Source: Pelomonas aquatica (GTDB lineage: Bacteria; Pseudomonadota; Gammaproteobacteria; Burkholderiales; Burkholderiaceae_C). From it: 64,000 nt of DNA. Under the pieces are notes generated by a model, which saw only the letters and a list, made by a program, of their open reading frames with translations, was not told the origin of the DNA and ran no database searches. The stretch is taken from the NCBI RefSeq assembly GCF_026712205.1, contig NZ_JAPPUW010000020.1:1-64000 (forward strand). The letters run 5' to 3'. Positions 7,273-17,540 of this stretch are shown piece by piece. Both the position numbers and the translations under genes were made by a program. The stretch's first letter is position 1; each line of letters begins with the position of its first letter.

Positions 7273-10200
7273 TTAAAGCGTGCGGGCCACTTCCTTGATC
7301 TCGAAGAATTCGAGCTGATCACCTTCCTTGATGTCGCTGTAGTTCTTGAGCTTGATGCCGCACTCGAAGCCTTCCTTGACCTCGCGCACGTCGTCCTTCT
7401 CGCGGCGCACCGACTCGACCTCGCCCGTGTAGACGACGGTGTTGTCGCGCAGCAGGCGGAAGCGTGCGCCACGGCGTACCAGGCCGCTGGTGACCATGGA
7501 GCCGGCCACCGTGCCGATCTTGGATGCGACGAACACGACGCGGATCTCGGCCGTGCCCAGCGCTTCCTCGCGCTGCTCGGGCGCCAGCATGCCGGACATC
7601 GCCTTGGTCACATCGTCCACGGCGTCGTAGATGATGCTGTAGTAGCGCAGGTCGACCGAGTTGCCCTCGGCCAGCTTGCGCGCACCGGCGTCGGCGCGCA
7701 CATTGAAGCCGATGATGACGGCCTTGGACGCGATGGCGAGGTTGATGTCGCTTTCGCTGATGCCGCCGACCGCCGCGTGGACGATCTGCACCTTGACCTC
7801 GGCCGTGCTGAGCTTGAGCAGCGAGGCGGCCAGCGCTTCCTGCGAGCCCTGCACGTCGCTTTTGATGATCAGCGGCAGGGTCTGCACGTCGCCGGCGCCC
7901 ATCTCGCTGAACATGTTCTCGAGCTTGGCGGCCTGCTGCTTGGCCAGCTTGACGTCGCGGTACTTGCCCGAACGGAAGGTGGCCACTTCGCGGGCACGGC
8001 GCTCGTCGGACAGCACCATGAACTCGTCGCCGGCCTGCGGCACTTCGGTCAGGCCCTGGATCTCGACCGGGATGGACGGGCCGGCCTCGGTGGTCGCCTT
8101 GCCGTCTTCGTCCAGCATGGCGCGCACGCGGCCAAAGGTGGAGCCGGCCAGCACGACGTCGCCGCGCTTGAGCGTGCCGCTCTGCACCAGCACCGTCGCG
8201 ACCGGGCCGCGACCCTTGTCCAGCTTGGCTTCGATGACCAGGCCCTTGGCCATCGATTCGACGGGCGCCTTCAGTTCCAGCACTTCGGCCTGCAGCAGCA
8301 CCTGCTCCAGCAGTTCGTCCACGCCCTGGCCGGTCTTGGACGACACGCCGATGAAGGGGGCATCGCCGCCGAAGTCCTCGGGCACGACCTCTTCGCCGAC
8401 GAGCTCGCTCTTCACGCGCTCGATGTTGGCATCGGGCTTGTCGACCTTGGTCATCGCGACCACGATGGGCACGCCGGCCGCCTTCGCGTGGTGGATGGCT
8501 TCCTTGGTCTGGGGCATGACGCCGTCATCGGCCGCACAGACCAGAATGACGATGTCGGTCGCCTTCGCGCCGCGGGCCCGCATGGCCGTGAAGGCCGCGT
8601 GACCCGGGGTGTCCAGGAAGGTGATCACGCCGCGCGGCGTCTCGACGTGGTAGGCGCCGATGTGCTGCGTGATGCCGCCGGCTTCGCCTGCAGCCACGCG
8701 GCTGCGGCGGATGTAGTCCAGCAGCGAGGTCTTGCCGTGGTCGACGTGGCCCATGACGGTGACGACCGGCGCACGCGGCAGCGACTCGTGCTGCTGCTCC
8801 GCCGTGCCCTCCTCCTCGAGGAAGGCGTCCGGGTCGTCCAGCTTGGCGGCAAAGGCCTTGTGGCCCATTTCCTCGACGAGGATCATGGCCGTTTCCTGGT
8901 CCAGTTGCTGGTTGATGGTGACCATCTGGCCCAGCTTCATCAGCTGCTTGATGACCTCGGCCGCCTTGACCGACATCTTGTGCGCGAGGTCGGCCACCGA
9001 GATGGTCTCGGGAATGTGCACCTCCTGCACCTGCTGCTCGACGGGCGCCTGGAAGCTGGAGCCGCCATTGCCTGCGCCGCGATCGCCGCGACGGCCACCC
9101 GCACCACCGCGCGCCGGAGCACGCCAGTTGCCGCCGCCACCCGGGCGGTTGGCGCCGGCCGGGCCGGCGCCGATGGTCTTCAGGCCACGCTTCTTTGCGG
9201 CGTCGTCAGCCCAGCTGGACGACAGCTTCTCGGACTTGACCGACTTCTTGTCGCCCGGCTTGCCGGCACCCGCGGGCGCCGGCGCGGCCGGTGCCGTGGC
9301 GCCGGCCTTCTTGTGGATGGTGCCCTTGATGCCCGCGCCTTCGGCCGGCTTGGGCTCTTCCTTCTTGGGCGCCACCAGCACCTTCTTGGGCGCGTTCATC
9401 ATCGCGCGGATCTTGGCGGCCTCTTCCTCGGCAGCCTTGCGGCGGCGGGCCAGGTCGTCCTGCTTCTGCTTCTCTTCGGCAGCGGCATCGACGGCCTTGA
9501 CGACACGCAGCGCCGGCTTGGGCGCCTCGACGGGCGCGGCCGGTGCCGCCACCACGGCAGGGGCGACCTCAGGCGCGGGCGGCGGCGGTGCCACCACTTC
9601 CTGCGCCGGCGCGGCCTTGGGCGCGCGCTTGGCGGCGGCAGCCTTGTTGATGGCCGCGGCTTCCGCAGCGGCAGCGGCGGCGTTGCGCTGGCGCGCCTCG
9701 GCGGCCTGTGCGTCGCTCTTGTCGCCGGCCTTGGCGGCTTCCGCGGCAGCGGCGGCCTCGGCAGCGGCGCGGGCGGCGGCCTCAGCGGCGGCCTGCTCCT
9801 CGGCGCGGCGCGCTTCGGCGGCTTCGCGCGCGGCGCGCTCGGCCTCCTCGCGGGCCTTCACCTTGGCGGCGAGTTCCTCTTCCTGGGCGCGCAGCGCGGC
9901 GGCCTGAGCCTGCGCCTCTTCCTCCCGGCGCAGCAGTTCGGCCTCGTCGGGGCCGGCAGAGGCCTCGTCGCCGGCATCGTCACGCTTGACGAAGGTGCGC
10001 TTCTTGCGCACTTCGACCTGGATGGTGCGGGCCTTGCCGGAGGCATCGGCCTGCTTGATCTCGGTGGTCGATTTCTTGACGAGCGTGATCTTCTTGCGCT
10101 CGGTGCCGGCGGTGCCATGCGAGGAACGCAGGTGGTCGAGCAGGCGTTCCTTGTCGGCTTCGCTCAGGGCGTCGTCGACGGAAGACTTCTTGACGCCCGC

Positions 10201-10278
10201 GGCTAGCAGCTGCTCCAGCAGCGTGCCCGCCGGCTTGCTCAGCTCGGCGGCGAATTGGGCGACGGTAGTCACGGCCAT
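7273..10278 (-). CDS. infB: Translation initiation factor IF-2
   Basis: A 1001-residue GTPase that brings initiator fMet-tRNA to the 30S subunit. The N-terminal domain starts [16 protein letters not shown], and a long alanine/glutamate-rich, probably coiled-coil linker follows. Near residue 500 the G domain begins with [16 protein letters not shown], then [15 protein letters not shown] and MTKVDKP. Domains II, III and the tRNA-binding C-terminus complete it. The start chosen is the ATG at 10278, because the IF-2 N-terminal helix begins there; an ATG five codons upstream adds unrelated residues. It is the third gene of the nusA operon. Confidence 0.97.
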   Translation of the reverse strand: MAVTTVAQFAAELSKPAGTLLEQLLAAGVKKSSVDDALSEADKERLLDHLRSSHGTAGTERKKITLVKKSTTEIKQADASGKARTIQVEVRKKRTFVKRDDAGDEASAGPDEAELLRREEEAQAQAAALRAQEEELAAKVKAREEAERAAREAAEARRAEEQAAAEAAARAAAEAAAAAEAAKAGDKSDAQAAEARQRNAAAAAAEAAAINKAAAAKRAPKAAPAQEVVAPPPPAPEVAPAVVAAPAAPVEAPKPALRVVKAVDAAAEEKQKQDDLARRRKAAEEEAAKIRAMMNAPKKVLVAPKKEEPKPAEGAGIKGTIHKKAGATAPAAPAPAGAGKPGDKKSVKSEKLSSSWADDAAKKRGLKTIGAGPAGANRPGGGGNWRAPARGGAGGRRGDRGAGNGGSSFQAPVEQQVQEVHIPETISVADLAHKMSVKAAEVIKQLMKLGQMVTINQQLDQETAMILVEEMGHKAFAAKLDDPDAFLEEEGTAEQQHESLPRAPVVTVMGHVDHGKTSLLDYIRRSRVAAGEAGGITQHIGAYHVETPRGVITFLDTPGHAAFTAMRARGAKATDIVILVCAADDGVMPQTKEAIHHAKAAGVPIVVAMTKVDKPDANIERVKSELVGEEVVPEDFGGDAPFIGVSSKTGQGVDELLEQVLLQAEVLELKAPVESMAKGLVIEAKLDKGRGPVATVLVQSGTLKRGDVVLAGSTFGRVRAMLDEDGKATTEAGPSIPVEIQGLTEVPQAGDEFMVLSDERRAREVATFRSGKYRDVKLAKQQAAKLENMFSEMGAGDVQTLPLIIKSDVQGSQEALAASLLKLSTAEVKVQIVHAAVGGISESDINLAIASKAVIIGFNVRADAGARKLAEGNSVDLRYYSIIYDAVDDVTKAMSGMLAPEQREEALGTAEIRVVFVASKIGTVAGSMVTSGLVRRGARFRLLRDNTVVYTGEVESVRREKDDVREVKEGFECGIKLKNYSDIKEGDQLEFFEIKEVARTL

Positions 10279-10331
10279 GTGGGGGTCCTTCAAATTGCTT
10301 TCGGTGCGGTGCGGCGTGTGCTGTTGATCGA

Positions 10332-11810
10332 TCAGTCGTTGAACCAGTGTTCACGGGCCTTCATGATCAGCGCGCGCGCCGCCGCTTCGTCCAGGCCGGA
10401 CAGGTCGACCAGTTCGTCCACGGCCAGATCGGCCAGGTCGTCGCGGGTGTTGATGCCGCCTTCGGCCAGCTTGCTCAGCAGTTCGGGCGTGACGCCTTCG
10501 AGGTCGCGCAGGTCCTGCGAGACCTCCTCGACCTTCTCTTCCTTGGCGATTTCCATCGTCAGCAGCGCATCCTTGGCACGGGTGCGCAGCTCGGTGACGG
10601 TGTCCTCGTCGAAGGCCTCGATCTCGAGCATTTCCTGCATCGGGACGTAGGCGACTTCCTCCAGGCTGGTGAAGCCTTCGGCGATCAGGATGTCGGCGAC
10701 CTCGGCGTCCACGTCGAGCTTCTCGACGAAGAGCTTGCGCACCGATTCGCTTTCCTGCTCGTGCTTGGCGGCCGATTCCTCGGCCGACATGATGTTGATG
10801 CGCCAGCCGGTCAGCTCGGAGGCCAGGCGCACGTTCTGGCCGCCGCGGCCGATGGCGATGGCGAGGTTCTCCTCGTCGACGACGACGTCCATGGCGTGGC
10901 GCTCTTCATCGACGACGATGGACTGCACATTGGCCGGGGCCAGCGCGCCGATGACGAACTGGGCGGGATCCTCGCTCCACAGCACGATGTCGACGCGCTC
11001 GCCGGCCAGCTCGGTCGTCACGCCGTTGACGCGCGAACCGCGCACGCCGACGCAGGTGCCGATGGGGTCGACGCGGCGGTCGTGGCTGATGACGGCGATC
11101 TTGGCGCGGCTGCCGCTGTCGCGGGCGCAGCTCTTGATCTCCAGCAGGCCCTGCTCGATCTCGGGCACTTCCTGCGCGAACAGCTCCTTCATGAACTCGG
11201 GCGAGGAGCGCGACAGCATGATCTGCGGGCCGCGCTGGGTCGGGTCGACGCCGAGGATGACGGCGCGCACGCGGTCGCCGGTGCGCAGGTTCTCCTTCGA
11301 GATCATCTCGCTGCGCTTCAGGCGGCCTTCGACGCGGCCGCTCTCGACGATGATGTCGCCCTTGTCCAGGCGCTTGACGGTGCCGACGAAGATCTTCTCG
11401 CCGCGCGACATGAAGTCGTTCAGCAGCTGCTCGCGCTCGGCGTCGCGGATCTTCTGCAGGATGACCTGCTTGGCGGCCTGGGCGCCGATGCGGCCGATGG
11501 GCACGGACTCGACGGGCTCCTCGATGTGGTCGTCCACCTCGATGTCGGCGATCTGCTCCTGGGCCTCGAACAGCAGGATCTCGGCGTCGGCGTTCTGCAG
11601 GCCGGCCTCGTTGGGCACGACATGCCAGCGGCGGAAGGTCTCGTACTCGCCGGAATCGCGGTCCACGCTGACGCGGATGTCGGCCTCACCGCCGTAAATC
11701 TTCTTGGTGGCCGAGGCCAGCGCGGCTTCGACCGCACCGAACACGACATCGCGCTCCACGCTCTTCTCGCGCGAGATCGCGTCCACCAGCATCAACATTT
11801 CGCGGTTCAT
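10332..11810 (-). CDS. nusA: Transcription termination/antitermination factor NusA
   Basis: A 492-residue RNA polymerase-binding factor that modulates pausing, intrinsic termination and rRNA antitermination. It shows the N-terminal RNAP-binding domain, an S1 domain (about residues 135-200), the KH1/KH2 RNA-binding pair (including [21 protein letters not shown] and [18 protein letters not shown]) and two acidic helical repeats at the C-terminus ending [13 protein letters not shown]. The ATG overlaps the rimP stop (ATGA). NusA often autoregulates its own operon, which fits the leader terminator upstream of rimP. Confidence 0.97.
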   Translation of the reverse strand: MNREMLMLVDAISREKSVERDVVFGAVEAALASATKKIYGGEADIRVSVDRDSGEYETFRRWHVVPNEAGLQNADAEILLFEAQEQIADIEVDDHIEEPVESVPIGRIGAQAAKQVILQKIRDAEREQLLNDFMSRGEKIFVGTVKRLDKGDIIVESGRVEGRLKRSEMISKENLRTGDRVRAVILGVDPTQRGPQIMLSRSSPEFMKELFAQEVPEIEQGLLEIKSCARDSGSRAKIAVISHDRRVDPIGTCVGVRGSRVNGVTTELAGERVDIVLWSEDPAQFVIGALAPANVQSIVVDEERHAMDVVVDEENLAIAIGRGGQNVRLASELTGWRINIMSAEESAAKHEQESESVRKLFVEKLDVDAEVADILIAEGFTSLEEVAYVPMQEMLEIEAFDEDTVTELRTRAKDALLTMEIAKEEKVEEVSQDLRDLEGVTPELLSKLAEGGINTRDDLADLAVDELVDLSGLDEAAARALIMKAREHWFND

Positions 11811-12430
11811 TGCTTGAGACCTCCGTCAACCTTGTCTTGGCCGGGCGCCGCCTCCGTGGGCTCGCCCGCTTGTTTCTTGGGTACTGCCTTTTTCGGCTTG
11901 ATGACGCCGCGCTGGCCCGGCTTGCGGTCGGGCGCCGGCTCGCCGCCGCGGCCCTTGAAACTGAACGCCGGCACGAGGCGCGCCTCGCGCACCTCGTCGA
12001 GCGTGAAGTCGAGCGCCTGCTCCGCGGTGCCGTCGTCGAAGACCAGGCGCCACGCCTGGTCGCCCTCCGCGCCGGGCTGCGCGCCGAGCACGCCGCGGTA
12101 CTTCTTGCGGCCCTGGAAGGGCAGCTTCAGCGTGATGTCGATTTCCTGGCCGGCAAAGCGCGCATAGTGCGCGGCGTTGCGCAACGGCCGGTCCAGCCCC
12201 GGCGAGGACACCTCGAGCCGGGCGTAATCAAAGCCTTCGACCTCCAGCACATACTGCAGCTGGCGAGTGAGCTTCTCGCAATCGTCCACCGTGATCAGCT
12301 CGCCGGCATCCGCCTGGGCCGGCAGTTTGTCGATCGTCACGCGCAGCAATCCCCCGGCGCTGCGTTCGCAGTCCACGAGTTCGTAACCCAAGCCAGTCAC
12401 GGTCGTTTCAACAGCGGTTTGCCAACTCAT
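11807..12430 (-). CDS. rimP: Ribosome maturation factor RimP
   Basis: A 207-residue 30S assembly factor. The [22 protein letters not shown] start, the [14 protein letters not shown] motif and the alpha/beta plus SH3-like layout are typical. A lysine/proline-rich tail of about 45 residues extends beyond the usual 150-160. The frame stays open upstream to 12523, but those codons lie over the leader terminator and give an atypical phenylalanine-rich stretch, so the ATG at 12430 is chosen. It is the first gene of the rimP-nusA-infB-rbfA-truB-typA operon. Confidence 0.94.
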   Translation of the reverse strand: MSWQTAVETTVTGLGYELVDCERSAGGLLRVTIDKLPAQADAGELITVDDCEKLTRQLQYVLEVEGFDYARLEVSSPGLDRPLRNAAHYARFAGQEIDITLKLPFQGRKKYRGVLGAQPGAEGDQAWRLVFDDGTAEQALDFTLDEVREARLVPAFSFKGRGGEPAPDRKPGQRGVIKPKKAVPKKQAGEPTEAAPGQDKVDGGLKQ

Positions 12431-12480
12431 GCGGGGATTGCGTTCCTGGGTCCGAAAAAAGAAGCGAGAAAATCGAAAAG

Positions 12481-12509
12481 CAAAAAAAATGGGCTGGATG
12501 AATCCGCCC
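12481..12509 (-). terminator. Intrinsic terminator in the rimP-nusA operon leader (possible attenuator)
   Basis: On the minus strand, GGGCGGATTCATCCAGCCC is followed at once by ATTTTTTTTG, a textbook Rho-independent terminator. It lies 51 bases before the rimP start and downstream of the likely operon promoter. No other minus-strand gene sits upstream that it could serve, so it looks like an attenuator or an autoregulatory site for the operon. Confidence 0.7.
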
Positions 12510-12589
12510 ACCTCGTTCACCAAATCCGGCCCCGGGGGATATCGTCCGGGGCTCGTTGAGAGAGTTCTCTCATTTCTGGTGAAGCCGGG

Positions 12590-12618
12590 ATTGTACTGTG
12601 CAAGTCCCGTGCCGGCAA
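12590..12618 (-). promoter_or_regulatory. Sigma-70 promoter candidate for the rimP-nusA operon
   Basis: On the minus strand a -35 TTGCCG (12618-12613) and a -10 TACAAT (12595-12590) are separated by exactly 17 bases. Transcription would begin near 12583 and give a leader of about 150 nucleotides that contains the terminator at 12481-12509. Confidence 0.6.
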
Positions 12619-12678
12619 GATGCCGCCCCTATCGCGTGCCAGAATCGCGGGCTGTTTGAGACCTCACAGGAGACAAGA

Positions 12679-13461
12679 ATGGGCTTTCTCGCCGGCAAGC
12701 GGCTGCTGATCACGGGCGTGCTGTCCAACCGCTCCATCGCCTACGGCATTGCCCGCGCCTGCCACCGCGAAGGCGCCGAGCTGGCCTTCAGCTACCAGGG
12801 CGAGCGCTTCAAGGAGCGCATCAGTGAATTCGCTGCCGAATTCGGCTCCAAGCTGGTCTACGACTGCGACGTGACCAGCGACGAGCAGATGGCAGCCCTG
12901 TTCGCCCAGTTAGGCGAGGTCTGGCCCGAGTTCGACGGCTTCGTGCATTCCATCGGTTTCGCACCGCGCGACGCGATCGCCGGCAATTTCCTCGACGGCA
13001 TGACGCGCGAGAACTTCCGCATCGCCCACGACATCTCGGCCTACAGCTTCCCGGCGATGGCCAAGCTGGCCGCGCCGCGCCTGCGCGCCGGCGCCTCGCT
13101 GCTGACGCTGAGCTACCTGGGCGCCGAGCGCTATGTGCCCAACTACAACACCATGGGCCTGGCCAAGGCCGCGCTGGAAGCCAGCGTGCGCTACCTGGCC
13201 TACGACCTGGGCGCCAAGGGCGTGCGCGTGAACGGCATCTCGGCCGGCCCGATCAAGACGCTGGCCGCCTCGGGCATCAAGGACTTCGGCAAGCTGCTGA
13301 GCCAGTTCGCCGCGGCCGCACCGATCCGCCGCAACGTGACCATCGACGACGTGGGCAATGCCGCGGCCTTCCTGCTGTCGGACCTGGCTGGCGGCGTCAG
13401 CGCCGAGATCATGTACGTGGACGGCGGCTTCAGCCACGTGGCCCTGGCCGGCGGCGAGTGA
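12679..13461 (+). CDS. fabI: NADH-dependent enoyl-[acyl-carrier-protein] reductase FabI
   Basis: A 260-residue short-chain-reductase-fold enzyme that does the last reduction of each fatty-acid elongation cycle. It begins with the FabI-type nucleotide motif ([20 protein letters not shown]), and its active site has the FabI spacing of two tyrosines and a lysine ([18 protein letters not shown]). The start ATG at 12679 follows a CAGGAGACA Shine-Dalgarno; the upstream codons are non-coding. It is divergent from the rimP operon and ends before a strong terminator. Confidence 0.96.
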   Translation: MGFLAGKRLLITGVLSNRSIAYGIARACHREGAELAFSYQGERFKERISEFAAEFGSKLVYDCDVTSDEQMAALFAQLGEVWPEFDGFVHSIGFAPRDAIAGNFLDGMTRENFRIAHDISAYSFPAMAKLAAPRLRAGASLLTLSYLGAERYVPNYNTMGLAKAALEASVRYLAYDLGAKGVRVNGISAGPIKTLAASGIKDFGKLLSQFAAAAPIRRNVTIDDVGNAAAFLLSDLAGGVSAEIMYVDGGFSHVALAGGE

Positions 13462-13476
13462 CCCCACGCCACCACT

Positions 13477-13591
13477 GATACGGGTTTGCAATCAAAGTGA
13501 TAACAAGGCAACAAGGCGCGAAGCCGCAGACAGTGCTTTGGCACGGCAAGGCGAAGCAACGCAGTGAGCGCTTTGATTGCGAAGCCGTATG
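13477..13591. repeat. Palindromic repeat element downstream of fabI
   Basis: The ends ATACGGGTTTGCAATCAAAG (13478-13497) and CTTTGATTGCGAAGCCGTAT (13571-13590) are inverted copies with about 17 of 20 positions matching. The inside is a GC-rich segment with two partial direct copies of AAGGCG(CG)AAG. It looks like a small non-autonomous palindromic element of a different family from the one at 1698-1866. Confidence 0.65.
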
Positions 13592-13599
13592 AAATGACC

Positions 13600-13626
13600 G
13601 AGGGCCCCGCGGGGCCCTCTTTCCTT
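13600..13626 (+). terminator. Rho-independent terminator of fabI
   Basis: GAGGGCCCC-GC-GGGGCCCTC followed by TTTCCTT. It sits between the convergent fabI and decarboxylase genes, with its T-rich side overlapping the end of the decarboxylase gene. It may work in both directions. Confidence 0.8.
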
Positions 13627-15898
13627 ACTGCTTCACGCAGTCCACGTAGTAGTGGCCGCGGCCGGTTTCCTCGTCCACCTCGTGGACGAGGCCGTGCACG
13701 TCCGTCGCGAAGCCCGGGAACCTGGCGTTGAAGCTGCGCGTGAACTTCAAGTAGTCGACGATCTTCTTGTTGAAGCGCTCGCCCGGGATCAGCAGCGGGA
13801 TGCCGGGCGGGTAAGGCGTAAGCAGCGAGGTCGTGATGCGGCCTTCCAGCTCGTCGATACCGACGCGCTCGGTCTTGCGCTGCGCGATGTGGGCGTAGGC
13901 GTCAGTCGGCGTCATGGCCGGCTGCAGATTGGACAGATACATGTCCGTCGTCAGCCGCGCGATGTCGCCCTCGGCATAGGCCTGGTGGATGCTCTGGCAG
14001 AGGTCGCGCAGGCCCATGCGCTCGTACTTCGGGTGGGCCGCGCAGAACTCCGGCAGGATGCGCCACAGCGGCGCGTTCTTGTCGTAGTCGTCCTTGAACT
14101 GCTGCAGCGCCGTCAGCAGCGTGTTCCAGCGGCCCTTGGTGATGCCGATGGTGAACATGATGAAGAAGGAGTACAGGCCCGTCTTCTCGACGACGACGCC
14201 ATGCTCGACGAGGAACTTGGTGACCACCGACGCCGGGATGCCGGTCGCCGCGAAGCGGCCCTCCATGTCCAGCCCCGGCGTGATGACGGTGGACTTGATC
14301 GGGTCCAGCATGTTGAAGCCTTCGGCCAGCGCGCCGAAGCCATGCCAGTCCTCGTCGGCATGCAGCATCCAGTCGGCTGCCACGGGCTCGCTGCCCTCGT
14401 CGTCCTGCGCGCGCAGGAAGTCGGGGCCCCAGACCTTGAACCACCAGTCGTCGCCATAGTCTTCGTCGACCTTGCGCATCGCGCGGCGGAAGTCCAGCGA
14501 CTCCTTGATGCTCTCCTCCACCAGCGCCGTGCCGCCGGGCGGCTCCATCATCGCGGCGGCCACGTCGCAGCTCGCGATGATCGAATACTGAGGGCTGGTG
14601 CTGGTGTGCATCAGATAGGCCTCGTTGAAGAGGTGCTTGTCGAGCTTGACCGTCTGCGAGTCCTGCACCAGCACCTGCGAGGCCTGCGAGATGCCGGCCA
14701 GCAGCTTGTGCGTGGACTGGGTCGCGTAGACGACGGCCTCCTTCGGGCGCGGGCGGTTCTTGCCCATTGCATGGAACTGGCCGTAGAAATCATGGAAGGC
14801 CGCGTGCGGCAGCCAGGCCTCGTCGAAGTGCAGCGTCGGGATGTAGCCGTCGAGCTTCTTCTTGATGGTCTCGGTGTTGTAGAGCACGCCGTCGTAGGTG
14901 CTCTGCGTCAGCGTCAGGATGGCGGGCTTGACGGTCGCCGGGTCCACGCCGGCCAGCAGCGGGTTGGCCGCGATCTTGGCGCGGATGGCCTCGGGGCTGA
15001 ACTCGCTCTCGGGGATGGGGCCGATGATGCCGTAGTGGTTGCGCGTCGGCGGCAGGAACACGGGGATCGCGCCGCACATGATGATGGCGTGCAGATTGCT
15101 CTTGTGGCAGTTGCGGTCGATGACGACCACGTCGCCCGGCGCCACCGTGTGGTGCCAGACCATCTTGTTGGACGTGGATGTGCCGTTGGTGACGAAGAAG
15201 CAATGGTCGGCGTTGAAGATGCGCGCCGCGTTCTTCTCGCTGGCCGCCACGGGGCCGGTATGGTCCAGCAGCTGGCCCAGTTCCTCCACGGCGTTGCAGA
15301 CGTCGGCGCGCAGCATGTTCTCGCCGAAGAACTGGTGGAACATCTGGCCGACCGGGCTCTTCAGGAAGGCCACGCCGCCGGAGTGGCCCGGGCAATGCCA
15401 GGAGTAGGAGCCGTCGGCCGCGTAGTCCATCAGCGCCTTGAAGAAGGGCGGCGCCAGGCCATCCAGATAACTCTTGGCCTCGCGGATGATGTGGCGGGCC
15501 ACGAACTCCGGCGTGTCCTCGAACATGTGGATGAAGCCGTGCAGTTCGCGCAGCACGTCGTTGGGCAGGTGCTGGCTGGTGCGCGTCTCGCCGTAGACGT
15601 AGATCGGGATGTCCGGGTTGCGGAAGCGGATCTCCTCGATGAATTTGCGCAGGTTCAGCACGGCCGGGTCGAGGTCTGGGCCAGGCGTGAACTCCTCGTC
15701 GTCGATGGACAGGATGAAGGCCGACGCACGGCTCTGCTGCTGGGCGAACTGCGACAGGTCGCCATAGCTCGTCACGCCCAGCACCTCCATGCCCTCCTTC
15801 TGGATGGCCTCGGCCAGCGCGCGGATGCCCAGGCCCGAGGTGTTCTCGGAACGGTAGTCCTCGTCGATGATGACGATGGGAAAGTGAAAACGGATCAT
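13625..15898 (-). CDS. PLP-dependent arginine/lysine/ornithine decarboxylase
   Basis: A 757-residue fold-type-I decarboxylase of the large biodegradative class (AdiA/LdcI/SpeF-like). It has an N-terminal response-regulator-like wing domain (residues 1-130) and the CPGHSGG segment at about residues 169-175. The PLP-binding domain has HFDEAW (aspartate 359) and the Schiff-base lysine K398 in STHKLL, and a C-terminal domain follows. The length matches acid-inducible decarboxylases. The exact substrate cannot be read from the motifs; arginine or lysine is most likely. It would make a polyamine or diamine and consume a proton. It is a single gene, divergent from the NfeD gene. Confidence 0.88.
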   Translation of the reverse strand: MIRFHFPIVIIDEDYRSENTSGLGIRALAEAIQKEGMEVLGVTSYGDLSQFAQQQSRASAFILSIDDEEFTPGPDLDPAVLNLRKFIEEIRFRNPDIPIYVYGETRTSQHLPNDVLRELHGFIHMFEDTPEFVARHIIREAKSYLDGLAPPFFKALMDYAADGSYSWHCPGHSGGVAFLKSPVGQMFHQFFGENMLRADVCNAVEELGQLLDHTGPVAASEKNAARIFNADHCFFVTNGTSTSNKMVWHHTVAPGDVVVIDRNCHKSNLHAIIMCGAIPVFLPPTRNHYGIIGPIPESEFSPEAIRAKIAANPLLAGVDPATVKPAILTLTQSTYDGVLYNTETIKKKLDGYIPTLHFDEAWLPHAAFHDFYGQFHAMGKNRPRPKEAVVYATQSTHKLLAGISQASQVLVQDSQTVKLDKHLFNEAYLMHTSTSPQYSIIASCDVAAAMMEPPGGTALVEESIKESLDFRRAMRKVDEDYGDDWWFKVWGPDFLRAQDDEGSEPVAADWMLHADEDWHGFGALAEGFNMLDPIKSTVITPGLDMEGRFAATGIPASVVTKFLVEHGVVVEKTGLYSFFIMFTIGITKGRWNTLLTALQQFKDDYDKNAPLWRILPEFCAAHPKYERMGLRDLCQSIHQAYAEGDIARLTTDMYLSNLQPAMTPTDAYAHIAQRKTERVGIDELEGRITTSLLTPYPPGIPLLIPGERFNKKIVDYLKFTRSFNARFPGFATDVHGLVHEVDEETGRGHYYVDCVKQ

Positions 15899-16028
15899 CG
15901 CGGCCTCCAGCGGGCGGGCTCAAAAAAACGAAGCGGCGAAGTGTAGGGCCGCAGCGTGTCCGGCCTGAGTCGCCGCAGGCAGAAGCGCGGTCTACACTGG
16001 CTCGCCATCGCAAAGCTCGGGAGGCGAG

Positions 16029-16457
16029 ATGGATTGGAGTACGGCCACCGTCTGGTGGATCGCGGCGGGCCTGCTGGTCGCCGCGGAGCTGGCCAGCGGC
16101 ACTTTCTACCTGCTGATGCTGGCCGTCGGCGCCTGTGCCGGCGCGCTGGCGGCGCATCTGGGCCTGGGCGAGACCACGCAGATGGTGATGGCCGCCATCG
16201 TCGGCGGCACCGCCGTCATCGCGCTGAACCGCCGCCGCAGTCGCGGCTCGAAGGCTGCGCCGGCCGCGAGCAACCCGGACATGAACCTCGACATCGGCCA
16301 AAGCGTGCAGGTCGACGCCTGGTCCGCAGACGGCCTGGCCCAGGTCCAGTACCGCGGTGCGGCCTGGCAGGCCCGCTTCATCGGCAGCGCGCCGGCCCGC
16401 AGCGGCCGCCACGTCATCCGCGCCGTGGAAGGCAGCTGCCTGCTGCTGGACCGCTGA
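16029..16457 (+). CDS. NfeD-family membrane protein
   Basis: A 142-residue protein with two or three hydrophobic segments in the first 70 residues, then a C-terminal OB-fold domain (IGQSVQVDAWSADGLAQVQYRGAAW) typical of NfeD-like proteins. These proteins pair with SPFH/stomatin partners in membrane microdomains. Here the SPFH gene starts 43 bases downstream, which supports a functional pair. Its molecular role is not established. Confidence 0.88.
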   Translation: MDWSTATVWWIAAGLLVAAELASGTFYLLMLAVGACAGALAAHLGLGETTQMVMAAIVGGTAVIALNRRRSRGSKAAPAASNPDMNLDIGQSVQVDAWSADGLAQVQYRGAAWQARFIGSAPARSGRHVIRAVEGSCLLLDR

Positions 16458-16499
16458 TCCCCTCCCCTTCATCCGACCACCACCCGCCCGAGAGGCTTC

Positions 16500-17411
16500 A
16501 TGGAAATCGCACTCGTCATCCTCGTCATTGCCGCCATCTTCGTGGTCCAGTCGATCAAGGTCGTGCCCCAGCAGCACGCCTGGGTCGTCGAACGACTGGG
16601 GCGCTATCACGCCACGCTGACGCCCGGGCTGAACTTCCTCGTGCCCTTCGTCGACCGGCTGGCCTACCGGCATTCGCTGAAGGAGATCCCGCTGGACGTG
16701 CCCAGCCAGGTCTGCATCACCAAGGACAACACCCAGCTGACCGTCGACGGCATCCTCTACTTCCAGGTCACCGACCCGATGCGCGCGAGCTACGGCGCCA
16801 GCAACTATGTCGTCGCCATCACCCAGCTCGCGCAGACGACGCTGCGCTCCGTCATCGGCCGCATGGAGCTGGACCGCACCTTCGAGGAACGCGCCGTCAT
16901 CAACAGCTCCGTCGTCGAGGCGCTGGACGAGGCCGCGCTCAACTGGGGCGTCAAGGTGCTGCGCTACGAGATCAAGGACCTGACGCCGCCGCCGGCCATC
17001 CTGCACTCCATGCAGGCGCAGATCACGGCCGAGCGCGAGAAGCGCGCGCTGATCGCCGCGTCCGAGGGCCGGCGCCAGGAACAGATCAACATCGCCACCG
17101 GCGAGCGCGAAGCGGCCATCGCCAAGTCCGAGGGCCAGAAGCAGGCCGAGATCAACAAGGCCCAGGGCGAGGCCGCCGCCATCACGGCGGTGGCCGAGGC
17201 CACGTCGGACGCGATCCGCAAGATCGCCGCGGCCATCCAGCAACCGGGCGGCGACCAGGCCGTGCAGCTCAAGGTCGCCGAGAAGGCCGTCGAGGCCTAT
17301 GCCCAGCTCGCGCAGAAGAACAACACGATGATCGTGCCGGGCAACATGACCGAAGTCGCCGGCCTCATCGGCACGGCCATGGGCCTGCTCAAGGGCGGCG
17401 GCAAGAGCTGA
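16500..17411 (+). CDS. SPFH/Band 7 (stomatin/QmcA-like) membrane protein
   Basis: A 303-residue protein with one N-terminal membrane anchor (EIALVILVIAAIFVVQSIKV), a Band 7 domain (VVPQQHAWVVERLGRYHATL onward) and an alanine/glutamate-rich coiled-coil region. Such proteins oligomerise in the inner membrane and often organise membrane microdomains or regulate proteolysis. It is co-directional with the NfeD gene and probably in one operon with it. A hairpin with a T tract follows at 17491. Confidence 0.93.
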   Translation: MEIALVILVIAAIFVVQSIKVVPQQHAWVVERLGRYHATLTPGLNFLVPFVDRLAYRHSLKEIPLDVPSQVCITKDNTQLTVDGILYFQVTDPMRASYGASNYVVAITQLAQTTLRSVIGRMELDRTFEERAVINSSVVEALDEAALNWGVKVLRYEIKDLTPPPAILHSMQAQITAEREKRALIAASEGRRQEQINIATGEREAAIAKSEGQKQAEINKAQGEAAAITAVAEATSDAIRKIAAAIQQPGGDQAVQLKVAEKAVEAYAQLAQKNNTMIVPGNMTEVAGLIGTAMGLLKGGGKS

Positions 17412-17422
17412 CCCTCAAATAC

Positions 17423-17462
17423 AAAAAACCCGCGAGGGCCCCGGCAAAGGGGCGGTCGCGGG
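17423..17462 (-). terminator. Strong intrinsic terminator downstream of the 16-codon ORF (minus strand)
   Basis: On the minus strand CCCGCGA ... TCGCGGG forms a 7-bp outer stem with a GC-rich inner stem (CGCCCC/GGGGCC region), followed by TTTTTT. It ends any transcript that comes leftward from luxR or from the short ORF at 17541-17591. Confidence 0.8.
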
Positions 17463-17489
17463 AACAGGACGTTCGGGGGGCACCGAACG

Positions 17490-17513
17490 AAAGCGATGGA
17501 GGTGTCGCTTTTT
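17490..17513 (+). terminator. Intrinsic terminator of the NfeD-SPFH pair
   Basis: AAAGCGA-TGGAGGTG-TCGCTTTTT gives a 6-7 bp stem and a run of five T on the plus strand. A second hairpin, GTTCGG-GGGGCA-CCGAAC, lies just before it (17471-17488). Confidence 0.65.
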
Positions 17514-17540
17514 CCAGTGGTCTTCCTCGACAGCGACGGC

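Noticed and set aside
7075-10206. Open frame of about 1040 codons on the plus strand opposite infB
   Set aside because: It is the antisense of infB. The translation is low-complexity (Ala/Gly/Leu/His/Asp-rich) without any family feature, an artefact of 70% GC DNA.
16106-17272. Minus-strand frames opposite the NfeD and SPFH genes
   Set aside because: No ribosome site or family feature; the plus-strand genes are clear.
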